A stretch of DNA of 64,000 bases from an uncultured Microbacterium sp. (GTDB lineage: Bacteria; Actinomycetota; Actinomycetes; Actinomycetales; Microbacteriaceae), in the NCBI RefSeq assembly GCF_947488465.1, contig NZ_CANKZA010000003.1:62001-126000 (forward strand), read 5' to 3'. Below the pieces are notes generated by a model. That model worked only from the letters and a program-made list of their open reading frames with translations. It did no database searches and was not told the origin of the DNA. This document shows positions 40,693 to 48,958 of this stretch, piece by piece. Position numbers and translations under genes: made by a program. The number at the start of each line of letters is the position of its first letter. The stretch's first letter is position 1.

Positions 40693-42390
40693 ATGCCGGC
40701 GGAGCGCGCGCGCTACCGCCGGATCACCCGCTTCGCCCTGCGCTACATGGTGCAGGCGTGGTGGTACGAGCTCTTCCTTCCGCGCTTCGGGTTGCGCCGG
40801 ATCGCCGAACGCACCCGGGCGCGACGGCTTCGGAACATCTCGAAACGGTTCCACACCCTCGCCGTCGACCTCGGCGGGCTGATGATCAAGGTCGGGCAGT
40901 TCCTGTCGTCGCGGCTCGACATCCTGCCCCCCGAAGTCACGGCAGAACTCGAGAAGCTGCAAGACGAAGTGCCCGCGGTCCCGTTTGCACTCATTCGCGC
41001 TTCGGCCGAGGCCGAGCTCGGCCTCCCGCTCGAGCGGGCGTTCGCGGCGGTGGATGAGACCCCGGTTGCGGCCGCCTCCCTCGGACAGGTGCACCGTGCG
41101 CGCCTCACGACGGAGGACGCGGAACTCACCGGGTTGGATGCCGTGGTCCTCAAGGTCCAGCGTCCCGGCATCGATCGCATCGTCGACGTCGACCTCGCTG
41201 CCCTCCGCCGCGTCGCGGAATGGCTGAGCCGCGTGCGCCTGGTCTCGGACCGGGTCGACATGCCGTTGCTCGTCGAGGAATTCGCGACGACGACCCTGGA
41301 GGAGATCGACTACCTGCAGGAGGCGGCCAACGCCGAGCGATTCACCGCGAACGTTGCCGACGGTGCGCGGGTGTCGGCCCCCGCGATCGTCTGGGAGCGC
41401 TCGACGCGGCGCGTGCTGACCCTTCAAGACGTCGCGGCGATCAAGGTCAACGATGTCGATGCGCTTCGCGCCGCGGGGATCGATCCGTCCGCCGTCGCAT
41501 CGGAATTCGCGGCGGTGATGTTCGACCAGCTGTTCGCGGACGGGTTCTTCCACGCCGATCCGCACCCGGGCAACGTGTTCGTCACTCCGCACGCTCCGGA
41601 TGCCGCCGGCCGCACGTGGACGCTCACCTTCATCGACTTCGGGATGATGGGGCAGATCCCGGCCGGTCTCCGCGCGGGCCTGCGGAAGCTCGTGATCGCC
41701 GTCGCCTCGCAAGACGGCGCCGGAATGGTGGCCGGGTTCGAGCAGGTCGGCGTGCTCTTGCCCTCCGCCGACAACAGCGAGCTCGAGCGCGCGCTCACCG
41801 CCCTGTTCCAGCGGTTCGGCGGCATGGGGTTTGCCGAACTGCAGGACGTCGACCCGCGCGAGTTCCGTGGGTTCGCCGATGAATTCGGCGAGACGATGCG
41901 CGCGCTGCCATTCCAGCTGCCGGAGAACTTCCTCCTGATCGTCCGTGCGATGTCGCTCGTCTCGGGGCTCTGCAGCGCGCTCAACCCGCAGTTCAACATC
42001 TGGGAAGCGGTCGAGCCCTACGCGCAGAAGTTGTTGCGCGAAGAAACCGGCAACGTTGTGGCGGACATCGCCGCTCGAGCGGTGGATGCCGCCGGCACCG
42101 CGATCCGTCTCCCTGGGCGTATCGACCGCACCCTCACGAAGCTCGACGCGGGACTTATCCAGGTCGCGAATCCGGGTGTCGAACGTCGTCTGGAGCGGCT
42201 CGAACAGACAGTGCGTCGACTGATCTCCGCCGTCCTGTTCGTCGGACTGCTGATCGGCGGCATCCTTCTCCTGGCGCCGGCATCCGTGATCGGTGTCGTG
42301 CTGGTCGTGATCTCGGTCGTCCCTCTCCTGCATGCCCTGGGAGTCGGCTCCTCTCGGTGGCGCCCTGCGCCGGTGCGGCGTTCGCGGTAG
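40693..42390 (+). CDS. ABC1/UbiB family atypical kinase
   Basis: 565 residues from ATG 40693. Family motifs: K-V-G-Q-F (KxGQ), the Ala-rich A-A-A-S-L-G-Q-V-H loop in place of a Gly-rich loop, H-A-D-P-H-P-G-N and D-F-G-M-M. Two hydrophobic helices end the protein (about 515-555). UbiB-type proteins are ATPases that support isoprenoid quinone synthesis or lipid handling at the membrane; here the quinone would be menaquinone. Confidence 0.93.
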   Translation: MPAERARYRRITRFALRYMVQAWWYELFLPRFGLRRIAERTRARRLRNISKRFHTLAVDLGGLMIKVGQFLSSRLDILPPEVTAELEKLQDEVPAVPFALIRASAEAELGLPLERAFAAVDETPVAAASLGQVHRARLTTEDAELTGLDAVVLKVQRPGIDRIVDVDLAALRRVAEWLSRVRLVSDRVDMPLLVEEFATTTLEEIDYLQEAANAERFTANVADGARVSAPAIVWERSTRRVLTLQDVAAIKVNDVDALRAAGIDPSAVASEFAAVMFDQLFADGFFHADPHPGNVFVTPHAPDAAGRTWTLTFIDFGMMGQIPAGLRAGLRKLVIAVASQDGAGMVAGFEQVGVLLPSADNSELERALTALFQRFGGMGFAELQDVDPREFRGFADEFGETMRALPFQLPENFLLIVRAMSLVSGLCSALNPQFNIWEAVEPYAQKLLREETGNVVADIAARAVDAAGTAIRLPGRIDRTLTKLDAGLIQVANPGVERRLERLEQTVRRLISAVLFVGLLIGGILLLAPASVIGVVLVVISVVPLLHALGVGSSRWRPAPVRRSR

Positions 42391-42473
42391 AATCGATCCC
42401 GATATTGGTGCAACTACCTGCTTGCGGAGCAAGGCGGCATGTGAAAACGAGCTGACTACTCCGGAGGTACCGC

Positions 42474-43691
42474 GTGAGCGAACCATCACTGATCCGCCAT
42501 ACCGGCTGGGGCTATTTCCCGATCGCCGCGCTCGCGCGCTTGCCGTTCGCGATGATGGTCGTCGGGGTCTTGACCCTGGTCACCAGCGCCACCGGGTCGA
42601 TCGCACTCGCGGGGCTCACGTCGGCAGCGACCGGCGTCGGGGTCGTCGTGGCCGGGCCGCTGATCGGCGACCTGGTCGACCGTTTCGGGCAACGCGCTGT
42701 GGTGCTCCCCGTGGGGCTGGCCAACAGCATCCTGCTCGCGCTCTTCCCCTTCGTCGTCATGGCGGGCCTCCCCGGCGGCGTGATCCTCGTGGCCGCCGTG
42801 CTCGTGGGGCTCACGGCGCCGCAGGCGGCCGCGCTCTCGCGCACACGGCTGGTGGGGCTCACCCGTGATCGCGTGTCCGATGAGCGCCGCGAGCGCACGA
42901 TGTCGCGCGTGATGTCGTACGAGTCCGCTGTCGACGAGACTGCGTTCATCATCGGGCCGGTGCTCGTCGGGGTGCTGGCATCGTTCGTGGCGCCGTGGGC
43001 ACCGATCGCGATGGCGGCGTTGCTCAGCTTCGCGTTCGTCACGGCGTTCGCCGTCCACCCGACGGCCACGATGACGACGACGGATGCCGAGGCCACCCGC
43101 GCGCCGATTCGCGCCGTGCTGTCGGCCCCCATCCTGGTGGTGGTCGGCGCCACGTTCGGTGTCGGTCTGTTCTTCGGGGCGACACTGACCTCGCTCACCG
43201 CCTTCGCGCAATCGGTCGGACACGGCGAGCAATCGGGCCTTCTCTATGGGCTGATGGGAATCGGCTCGGCCGTCCTGGCTCTCCTGGTCATGCTGCTGCC
43301 CGCACGGTTCCCGCTGACACTGCGCTGGCTCGTCTTCAGCGGCATCCTCGTATTCGCCGCATGGGGCTATGCCACCGCCGGTGACCTCGGAACCGTGATC
43401 CTCATGCTCTGCCTCATGGGGCTCGGCGTCGGACCGACCCTCGTCACCCTCTTCAGCCTGGCGGGGGATCGGAGCCCCGAGGGGCGTTCAGCGACGACGA
43501 TGACCCTCGTGGGGTCGGCGCTGACGCTGGCGCAGGCGATCGCCTCGGCGGTGACCGGCGCCCTCGCCGAGGCGACCTCGGCATCGGTCGCGATGCTCCT
43601 GCCCGTGGGGGCTACGCTGCTGGTGCTCGCTCTCGGCGTGGTCAATGCGGTCGCCTCTCGCCGCGCGCTCGCGAGCCTCGCCACGGTCTGA
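42474..43691 (+). CDS. MFS transporter
   Basis: 405 residues from GTG 42474, twelve predicted helices in two halves. The loop G-D-L-V-D-R-F-G-Q-R-A corresponds to MFS motif A. It is probably a drug or sugar exporter. The 83-bp leader has CGGAGGT as ribosome-binding site. It may be controlled by the PadR regulator upstream. Confidence 0.92.
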   Translation: MSEPSLIRHTGWGYFPIAALARLPFAMMVVGVLTLVTSATGSIALAGLTSAATGVGVVVAGPLIGDLVDRFGQRAVVLPVGLANSILLALFPFVVMAGLPGGVILVAAVLVGLTAPQAAALSRTRLVGLTRDRVSDERRERTMSRVMSYESAVDETAFIIGPVLVGVLASFVAPWAPIAMAALLSFAFVTAFAVHPTATMTTTDAEATRAPIRAVLSAPILVVVGATFGVGLFFGATLTSLTAFAQSVGHGEQSGLLYGLMGIGSAVLALLVMLLPARFPLTLRWLVFSGILVFAAWGYATAGDLGTVILMLCLMGLGVGPTLVTLFSLAGDRSPEGRSATTMTLVGSALTLAQAIASAVTGALAEATSASVAMLLPVGATLLVLALGVVNAVASRRALASLATV

Positions 43692-43701
43692 CCCTGTTCG
43701 C

Positions 43702-43749
43702 GGGGCAGGTGGTGTCGCATCGGGCGGGGGATGCGGCAACAACTGCCCC
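43702..43749. repeat. 48-bp palindromic repeat, copy B
   Basis: Second copy of 39912-39959, with arms 43702-43720 and 43731-43749. The best shared block is ATGCGGCAACAA. It sits just after the MFS stop codon, matching the 3'-end placement of copy A. Confidence 0.65.
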
Positions 43750-43787
43750 CTGAACCAGGTGCTCCCGCGCTCGCTTAGGCTGGATGC

Positions 43788-43967
43788 GTGAACAAAAGCA
43801 GCCTCTGGACCATCGTCGGCGTCATCGTCGCCATCGTCATCGCGTGGGTGCTCGTGAACGTGCTGTTCAGCGTGCTCGCCTTCTTCTTCAAGGCGCTGGT
43901 GGTGCTCGTCGTCGCCGTCATCGTCTTCTTCGCGCTGCGCGCGGTCTTCGCCGGCTCCGACGAGTAG
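43788..43967 (+). CDS. Small two-helix membrane protein
   Basis: 59 residues from GTG 43788 to TAG 43967: M-N-K-S-S-L-W-T-I-V, then two hydrophobic stretches (about 8-33 and 36-52) separated by a lysine, ending A-G-S-D-E. TAGGCT (43776-43781) ends 6 nt before the start, which strongly supports the call. Function unknown; similar short proteins are widespread in Microbacteriaceae. Confidence 0.8.
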   Translation: MNKSSLWTIVGVIVAIVIAWVLVNVLFSVLAFFFKALVVLVVAVIVFFALRAVFAGSDE

Positions 43968-43970
43968 ACC

Positions 43971-45008
43971 TCAGGCGAAGCGCACCCAGTTCGCCCCGCG
44001 ACCAGTCTCGGCGCGCTGGCGCAGGTCGAGGCTCGCGCCGGATACCGCGTAGAGCGACACGTCGGTCGACTGCTCGCCCGCGGCGACGAGCCACGCGCCA
44101 TCGGGGCTGACGGCGAAGCCGCGCGGCTGGGTCTCGGTCACGACGAATGTCTGCGCATCGGCGAGTGAACCGTCGGGGGCGACCGCTACCGGCGCGAGCG
44201 TCGATGCACTGCGCTCGGAGGCCCAGACCACGTCGTCGCCACTGAAGTGCAGGTCGGCGCCCCAGATGAGGTGCTCGGCGCGCGGGTCGGCGCCGAAGCG
44301 GCTGTGCGTGAGGCCCGCGGTGGGATCCACAGCGCTGGCCGCACCCACCGCGGCGAGGGTGCCGGCATCCGTGTCGCGCGAGAAGTGCAGCACCTCGCCG
44401 GAGTATTCGGTGAGGACGTAGGCGGCATCCTCCGTGCGGTTCAGAACGATGTGACGTGCGCCGGAGCCGGTCGGGGCCGCGACCGTCGCGGGCGAAAGCG
44501 GGTCGAGTGTCAGATCGTCGGTAATCGCGTACTGCGCGATCAGATCGTCGCCGAGCGAGACGAAGTAGGCGAACCGGCCGTCGGCGCTCGTGATGACCGA
44601 ATGCAGATTCGGGAACGTGATCTGCGCGGTCGGCTCTCCCACGACGCCGTCGGTCACGGGGGCGATGAATCCGTATCCGGCGCCGTAGGCGGCGCCCAGC
44701 AGTGCCGTGCCGCCGCGTGTGAGTGTCAGATAGTTCATGGCGCCCTGCGGGAGATCCCGGCGCGAGAGCGGGGTCAGCTCACCGGTCTCCCGGTCGAACG
44801 ACAGGGTCAGGATGCCGGACTCGCCGCTGGTGCCGTCGGCCTTGACCGACGCGTGGATGAGCGCACGCTCGACATCGACCGCGAAGTTCGAGCAGCCGGT
44901 CACGCCGCCAGTGACGGCGAGCCGCTCGAGGGCGCCGTCGCGCAGACGGAACGTGCTGATGCTGCTGTCGCCCGAGTTGGCGACGAAGACGAGAGAAGAG
45001 CCGGTCAT
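43971..45008 (-). CDS. Lactonase-family beta-propeller protein
   Basis: 345 residues from ATG 45008, with TACGAT 6 nt upstream on the minus strand. Repeated blades (F-V-A-N-S-G-D-S-S-I-S-T-F and V-S-P-D-G-A-W-L-V-A-A) place it with 6-phosphogluconolactonase (Pgl/YbhE) seven-bladed propellers. It would hydrolyse 6-phosphogluconolactone, but the family is broad and substrate certainty is low. Confidence 0.85.
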   Translation of the reverse strand: MTGSSLVFVANSGDSSISTFRLRDGALERLAVTGGVTGCSNFAVDVERALIHASVKADGTSGESGILTLSFDRETGELTPLSRRDLPQGAMNYLTLTRGGTALLGAAYGAGYGFIAPVTDGVVGEPTAQITFPNLHSVITSADGRFAYFVSLGDDLIAQYAITDDLTLDPLSPATVAAPTGSGARHIVLNRTEDAAYVLTEYSGEVLHFSRDTDAGTLAAVGAASAVDPTAGLTHSRFGADPRAEHLIWGADLHFSGDDVVWASERSASTLAPVAVAPDGSLADAQTFVVTETQPRGFAVSPDGAWLVAAGEQSTDVSLYAVSGASLDLRQRAETGRGANWVRFA

Positions 45009-45091
45009 CCTTCGATCGTAGGTGCGGGAGGCGGCGGCGGGTCCCGGCATCCGTGCACCACGTAGTCTCGAAGGGACGGAAGGAGCCACCC

Positions 45092-45736
45092 ATGGCCCAC
45101 ATCCTGCTCATCGGCGGTCACGGAAAGGTCGCACTCCTCCTGGAGCCGCTTCTGGCCGAGGCCGATCATCACGTGACGGCGGTGATCCGCAACCCGGATC
45201 ACGCGGCCGAGGTCGCGGCGACCGGCGCGACACCACTCGTCGCCGACATCGAGACCTTCGACCTCGATCAGTTCACGAACCTCGTGAGCGGCAACAACGT
45301 CGTCATCTGGTCGGCCGGCGCCGGCGGGGGAGCCCCCGAACGCACCTACGCGGTCGATCGGGATGCCGCCATCCGCTCGATCGACGCGGCCGCTGCCACC
45401 GGCGTCGCGCGGTACCTGATGGTGTCGTACTTCGGTGCGGGCCCCGACCACGGTGTCGATCCGGGCACCGCGTTCTTCGCCTATGCCGAAGCGAAGGCCG
45501 CCGCCGACGCGCACTTGCGCTCGAGTGGGCTGGACTGGACGATCCTCGCGCCGTCCGCGCTCACGCTCGACGAGCCGACCGGCGCGATCGACGTCGACGC
45601 GGCAGAGTCTGGCTCGGTGTCACGCGCCGACGTCGCCGCGGTGATCGCGGCATCCCTCGCCGAACCCGCGACGATCCGCCGCACCATCCGATTCAACGAA
45701 GGTGCGACCCCGATCGCCCAGGCTCTTCAGGCATGA
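45092..45736 (+). CDS. NAD(P)-binding atypical SDR protein
   Basis: 214 residues from ATG 45092 with AAGGAGC. The N-terminal Rossmann motif is I-G-G-H-G-K-V-A, a GxxGxxA variant of the NmrA/YtfG-like extended SDRs. It lacks a clear Tyr-x3-Lys pair in the usual place (Y-A-E-A-K is the candidate). A small reductase or redox-sensing protein is likely. Confidence 0.85.
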   Translation: MAHILLIGGHGKVALLLEPLLAEADHHVTAVIRNPDHAAEVAATGATPLVADIETFDLDQFTNLVSGNNVVIWSAGAGGGAPERTYAVDRDAAIRSIDAAAATGVARYLMVSYFGAGPDHGVDPGTAFFAYAEAKAAADAHLRSSGLDWTILAPSALTLDEPTGAIDVDAAESGSVSRADVAAVIAASLAEPATIRRTIRFNEGATPIAQALQA

Positions 45737-46560
45737 CGCGCACGATCGTCATCACCGGTGCGAGCGACGGCATCGGTGCGGCCGCAGCGCGGCAACTGCA
45801 CGCAGCGGGAGCGCGCGTCGTCGTCGTCGGGCGCGATCCCGGCAAGACCCGCGCCGTCGCCGAGAGCATCGGCGCCGACGCGCACGTGGCCGATTTCGCC
45901 GACCTCGCGCAGGTGCGCTCGCTCGCCGCGACCCTCCTCGAGCGCTACCCGCGGATCGACGTGTTGGCGAACAACGCCGGCGGGATCTTCGGTGACCGTA
46001 CCGTCACGACCGATGGATTCGAGCTGACCTTCCAGGTCGACCATCTCGCGCCGTTCCTGCTCACCCAGCTGCTTACCGAGCGGCTGATCGAGAGTCGTGC
46101 GTCGGTGATTCAGACGTCCAGCGCCGCCGCGCAGCGCTTCTCGCGTTTCGACATCGACGACCTGCAGGGCGAGCGCGACTATTCGGCCAGCGCGGCCTAC
46201 GGCAACGCGAAACTCGCGAATGTGTTGTTCACGAAAGAACTGCAGCGTCGCTTCGGCGCCCAGGGACTGTCCGCCGTCGCGTTCCATCCGGGCGTGATCG
46301 CGTCGAGCTTCGCTTCGGCCTCGACCGGAATGTGGCGCTGGATGTACACGAATCCGCTCGTGAGCCGGCTCCTTACCGGCACCGAGGTCGGTGGCGGACG
46401 CCTCGCCTGGCTCGCGCTCGGAACACCGGGCGTCGACTGGATGCCCGGGGAGTACTACGCGAAGAACAAGGTCGCCAAGACGTCGCCGCTCGCGGACGAT
46501 GAGCATCTCGCGCGGGACCTCTGGAACCGCAGCGAGCGGATGCTGGGGATCGGCGCGTAG
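45733..46560 (+). CDS. Short-chain dehydrogenase/reductase
   Basis: 275 residues coupled to the previous gene by ATGA. T-G-A-S-D-G-I-G is the cofactor loop, N-N-A-G-G the stabilising motif, and Y-G-N-A-K the catalytic Tyr-Lys. It resembles retinol-dehydrogenase-like classical SDRs. The substrate cannot be named. Confidence 0.92.
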   Translation: MTRTIVITGASDGIGAAAARQLHAAGARVVVVGRDPGKTRAVAESIGADAHVADFADLAQVRSLAATLLERYPRIDVLANNAGGIFGDRTVTTDGFELTFQVDHLAPFLLTQLLTERLIESRASVIQTSSAAAQRFSRFDIDDLQGERDYSASAAYGNAKLANVLFTKELQRRFGAQGLSAVAFHPGVIASSFASASTGMWRWMYTNPLVSRLLTGTEVGGGRLAWLALGTPGVDWMPGEYYAKNKVAKTSPLADDEHLARDLWNRSERMLGIGA

Positions 46561-46580
46561 CGAGAGAACCGCCGCCCGGC

Positions 46581-46715
46581 GAGGTGGTGTCGCGGGTGCG
46601 CGATACGGTCGACAGTGACGCCCGATCGCACACGGGCTACGTGCTCGGCATGCTGTTTTGCCGGTTCATCTCCGAGAACCTGACGGCCTACCTCAACCAG
46701 CAGGAGGCCTCGTGA
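46581..46715 (+). pseudogene. Stub of a type I R-M methyltransferase (hsdM)
   Basis: A short open frame ends Y-V-L-G-M-L-F-C-R-F-I-S-E-N-L, then T-A-Y-L-N-Q-Q-E-A-S and TGA 46713-46715. This is the N-terminal helical region of HsdM, where relatives read Y-K-x-Y-V-L-G-L-L-F-x-R-F-I-S-E. The whole catalytic domain is missing and no start codon is evident. Confidence 0.75.
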
Positions 46716-46729
46716 TTCCTGACGAAGGG

Positions 46730-46759
46730 TCGACGCCGCCCGGCTCGGTTGGCTAGAAT
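46730..46759 (+). promoter_or_regulatory. Promoter of the toxin-antitoxin pair
   Basis: TCGACG (46730-46735), 18 bp, TAGAAT (46754-46759), then 7 nt to the antitoxin ATG. It is close to the sigma-70 consensus and gives a leaderless mRNA. Confidence 0.7.
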
Positions 46760-46766
46760 TCTGTAC

Positions 46767-47045
46767 ATGAGCACACTCTCCGTCGCTGACGCTCGGGCAC
46801 AGTTTTCGAAGCTCGTCGAATCCGCCGCAAGCACGCATGAACGCTTCGACGTGACCCGCAACGGTGACCGCGTTGCTGTCCTGATGGGCGCTGACGACTA
46901 CGACGCGCTGCTGGACACTCTGGACGTGCTGAGCGATTCAGAGGCCATGGCCGACCTGCGCGAGGCGCAAGAGTCGCTCGCTCGCGGCGAATCGTTTTCC
47001 GAAGCCGAGGTGCGCGCTGCCGTGAAGCGCAGGCTCTCAGCTTGA
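46767..47045 (+). CDS. Phd/YefM family antitoxin
   Basis: 92 residues from ATG 46767. The N-terminal M-S-T-L-S-V-A-D-A-R-A-Q-F-S-K-L-V, then R-N-G-D-R-V-A-V-L-M-G-A-D-D-Y, is a typical Phd/YefM DNA-binding half. The C-terminal helix would cover the toxin. Its stop overlaps the toxin start. It normally represses its own promoter. Confidence 0.92.
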   Translation: MSTLSVADARAQFSKLVESAASTHERFDVTRNGDRVAVLMGADDYDALLDTLDVLSDSEAMADLREAQESLARGESFSEAEVRAAVKRRLSA

Positions 47046-47311
47046 GTCGATACGAGGTCACGTTAGCGCCGCCCGCACATCGCGCTCTCGAGCGCGACCT
47101 CCCCGAGAAGATCGCCGCCGCAGTTGTGGAGTTCATCTTCGGGGCGCTAGCCGAGAATCCCCACCGCGTAGGCAAAGCCCTGCGCGCACCGCTCGACGGG
47201 ATGTGGTCGGCGCGACGCGGCGAGTATCGCGTGATCTATACGGTCGACGACCACCGCATCACCATTCACGTCCTCAGCATCCGGCACCGGAGAGACGCAT
47301 ACCGCACATGA
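47042..47311 (+). CDS. RelE/ParE superfamily toxin
   Basis: 89 residues from a TTG that overlaps the antitoxin stop (TTGA). P-A-H-R-A-L-E-R-D-L-P near the start and G-E-Y-R-V-I-Y-T-V-D-D, then V-L-S-I-R-H-R-R-D-A-Y-R, are RelE signatures, including the basic catalytic residues of ribosome-dependent mRNases. The pair looks intact and sits between two decayed hsd fragments. Confidence 0.9.
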   Translation: MSRYEVTLAPPAHRALERDLPEKIAAAVVEFIFGALAENPHRVGKALRAPLDGMWSARRGEYRVIYTVDDHRITIHVLSIRHRRDAYRT

Positions 47312-47342
47312 CTGACGCTATGCCCCGCGCCTACGACCCCGT

Positions 47343-47570
47343 CGCGATCGAATCATCGCGTCGGAAGGTCTTCGTCCCGACCTGACGCGTGGGTTCATGC
47401 GGATCGCGATGCGCGACGGGGTGCTGCGCTCGAGCGGCACCGCGATTGCCGAAATTCTGCCGCCCGTCTCGCGGTTTGCGCAGGGTGGCGGGCACCTCGA
47501 GAAGCGGCGGACCGTGATCGCCCGGCTGACCGAGTACTTCGATCGGTATTTCGGGCTCGGCGCTGCCTAG
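47343..47570 (+). pseudogene. C-terminal stub of a type I restriction subunit (hsdR)
   Basis: The frame ending at TAG 47568-47570 reads L-R-P-D-L-T-R-G-F-M-R-I-A, R-D-G-V-L-R-S-S-G-T-A-I, I-L-P-P-V-S-R-F and finally Y-F-D-R-Y-F-G-L. This is the conserved C-terminus of HsdR. The helicase and nuclease domains are absent. Another frame from ATG 47308 is read as chance. Confidence 0.78.
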
Positions 47571-48871
47571 CGGGGCGTGAAGAGCGCCTCCTGCGCGAAC
47601 GCTGCATCGACCGGGTCGATACCGGCCGCGTCGAGGAGCGCGCGCAGGTCGTCGAGAACCCATCGCACGGTGTCGGCGTCGATCGGGCCGCCCGAGTGCG
47701 TGAGGTAGCCCAGAATCTCGAGACCCTCCGCGACGCGCGTGCCGCGGACGGCGTGTGGTGTTGCGCGCAGGATCTCGATGAGCAGCAAGATCGTGGCATC
47801 TCGTTCGACCGGCGCCCGGCCGAGCGTCGTGACCGATGCCGCCACCGCGCGGCGGAGCGCCCTGGGGCTTTTACGTGCGGCGTTGCCCGCGCGGGTCAGG
47901 AGTAGGCGCCCCTTGAGCTTGCGCAGGAGCTTCAATCGCATCGCACTTTCGCGGAGCACCGCCACGGGGGCGGTGAGGTCCTCGCGATTTCCCTTGCCGA
48001 TCCAGTCCTTCGACCAGCCGGTTTCGGCCATGATCCGCTCGACGAGCGCGGGGCGCAGCCATCCGGCATCCGTCAACTCGAGACCGGGATCGTGGGCGAG
48101 GTCGAGCAGTGTGCCCAGCGGCGTGTGGGGCGTTTCGGTCTCGGTGGCGGCGGTGATGCCCGACAGTGCACCGCGGATGTCACGTGCAACCGGCGGCGGC
48201 ACGCGGCCGAGGAAGTCCGCAAGCGCGGAATTCAGGGGGATCCCGCTCGAGGTGCGGTCGAACCGTAGGGCCAGCTCGCGGTTCACGTGCTCGACGTCGA
48301 ACGTCGTGGGGTCGAACTGCCGCCAGGGGCCGGCGGCGCCATCCGCCCACGCGGCCAGGTGTACCCGGTCGGGATGACCGGGCTCGGCGAGGACGCCGAG
48401 CAACTCGTCGTATCCGAAGGGCCCACCGGAATCGTCGAGAGGCCCGCGCCGCTCTCCGCGGATGACGATCGCCGGGGGCGCACCTGGGTCGTCCTCGATG
48501 TCCTCGATCAGATCGATGCGGTGCCACCAGCTGTCCCCGAAGTCGTAGTGGTACCGCAAAGGGCCCGCGAGGGAGTCGATGACATCGCCGATCGCATGAT
48601 CCGACTCGTCGAGCATCTCGAACCACTCGTCGTGCATGTCGTCGGGATGCGGAAGACGCCAGAGGCGCGATGCGCGGCCGACGAGCGGCATGCTACGAGC
48701 CTCAGGGTCATGCTCGGCGAATTCGTGCAGGTGAGTGTCCCGCCATCCGAAGGCGATTTGGATCACGTCGTGGAGATCGGCGAGGGCGAGCGCGGCATCG
48801 ACCTCGATGAGGCGCCAGATCTCGGGATTGGTGTCGATGCTGATGCGGAGGCGCAGAATGCGGCGGGGCAT
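47567..48871 (-). CDS. Plasmid pRiA4b ORF-3 family protein
   Basis: 434 residues from ATG 48871, with CAGAAT 6 nt upstream. The N-terminal half matches the MM3350/pRiA4b ORF-3 domain (L-R-I-S-I-D-T-N-P-E-I-W-R, then I-Q-I-A-F-G-W-R-D-T-H-L-H-E-F and Y-D-F-G-D-S-W-W-H). The C-terminal half is helical and Arg-rich. Biochemical function is unknown. The stop codon overlaps the hsdR stub by 4 nt on the opposite strand. Confidence 0.85.
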   Translation of the reverse strand: MPRRILRLRISIDTNPEIWRLIEVDAALALADLHDVIQIAFGWRDTHLHEFAEHDPEARSMPLVGRASRLWRLPHPDDMHDEWFEMLDESDHAIGDVIDSLAGPLRYHYDFGDSWWHRIDLIEDIEDDPGAPPAIVIRGERRGPLDDSGGPFGYDELLGVLAEPGHPDRVHLAAWADGAAGPWRQFDPTTFDVEHVNRELALRFDRTSSGIPLNSALADFLGRVPPPVARDIRGALSGITAATETETPHTPLGTLLDLAHDPGLELTDAGWLRPALVERIMAETGWSKDWIGKGNREDLTAPVAVLRESAMRLKLLRKLKGRLLLTRAGNAARKSPRALRRAVAASVTTLGRAPVERDATILLLIEILRATPHAVRGTRVAEGLEILGYLTHSGGPIDADTVRWVLDDLRALLDAAGIDPVDAAFAQEALFTPR

Positions 48872-48923
48872 GTGCCTATTCTGACCTCTGGAAGATCTGT
48901 TCGATAAATCTGCACCTCGGCTA

Positions 48924-48952
48924 TTGATACATACGTTCGAAAGTGTGATAAT
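48924..48952 (+). promoter_or_regulatory. Promoter of the DUF222-HNH gene
   Basis: TTGATA (48924-48929), 17 bp, GATAAT (48947-48952), then 6 nt to ATG 48959. A near-consensus sigma-70 promoter with leaderless start, in an AT-rich patch unusual for this genome. Confidence 0.75.
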
Positions 48953-48958
48953 CAAGCT

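Noticed and set aside
40387..42489. 700-codon minus-strand frame over the ABC1 kinase gene
   Set aside because: No recognisable family and antisense to a gene with all catalytic motifs in place.
47308..47385. Short frame M-T-D-A-M-P-R-A-Y after the RelE toxin
   Set aside because: 25 codons, no ribosome-binding site, and it overlaps the better-supported hsdR remnant in another frame.
48890..48958. LexA/SOS box at the DUF222-HNH promoter
   Set aside because: GTTCGA-type pieces occur, but no GAAC-N4-GTTC arrangement is present.
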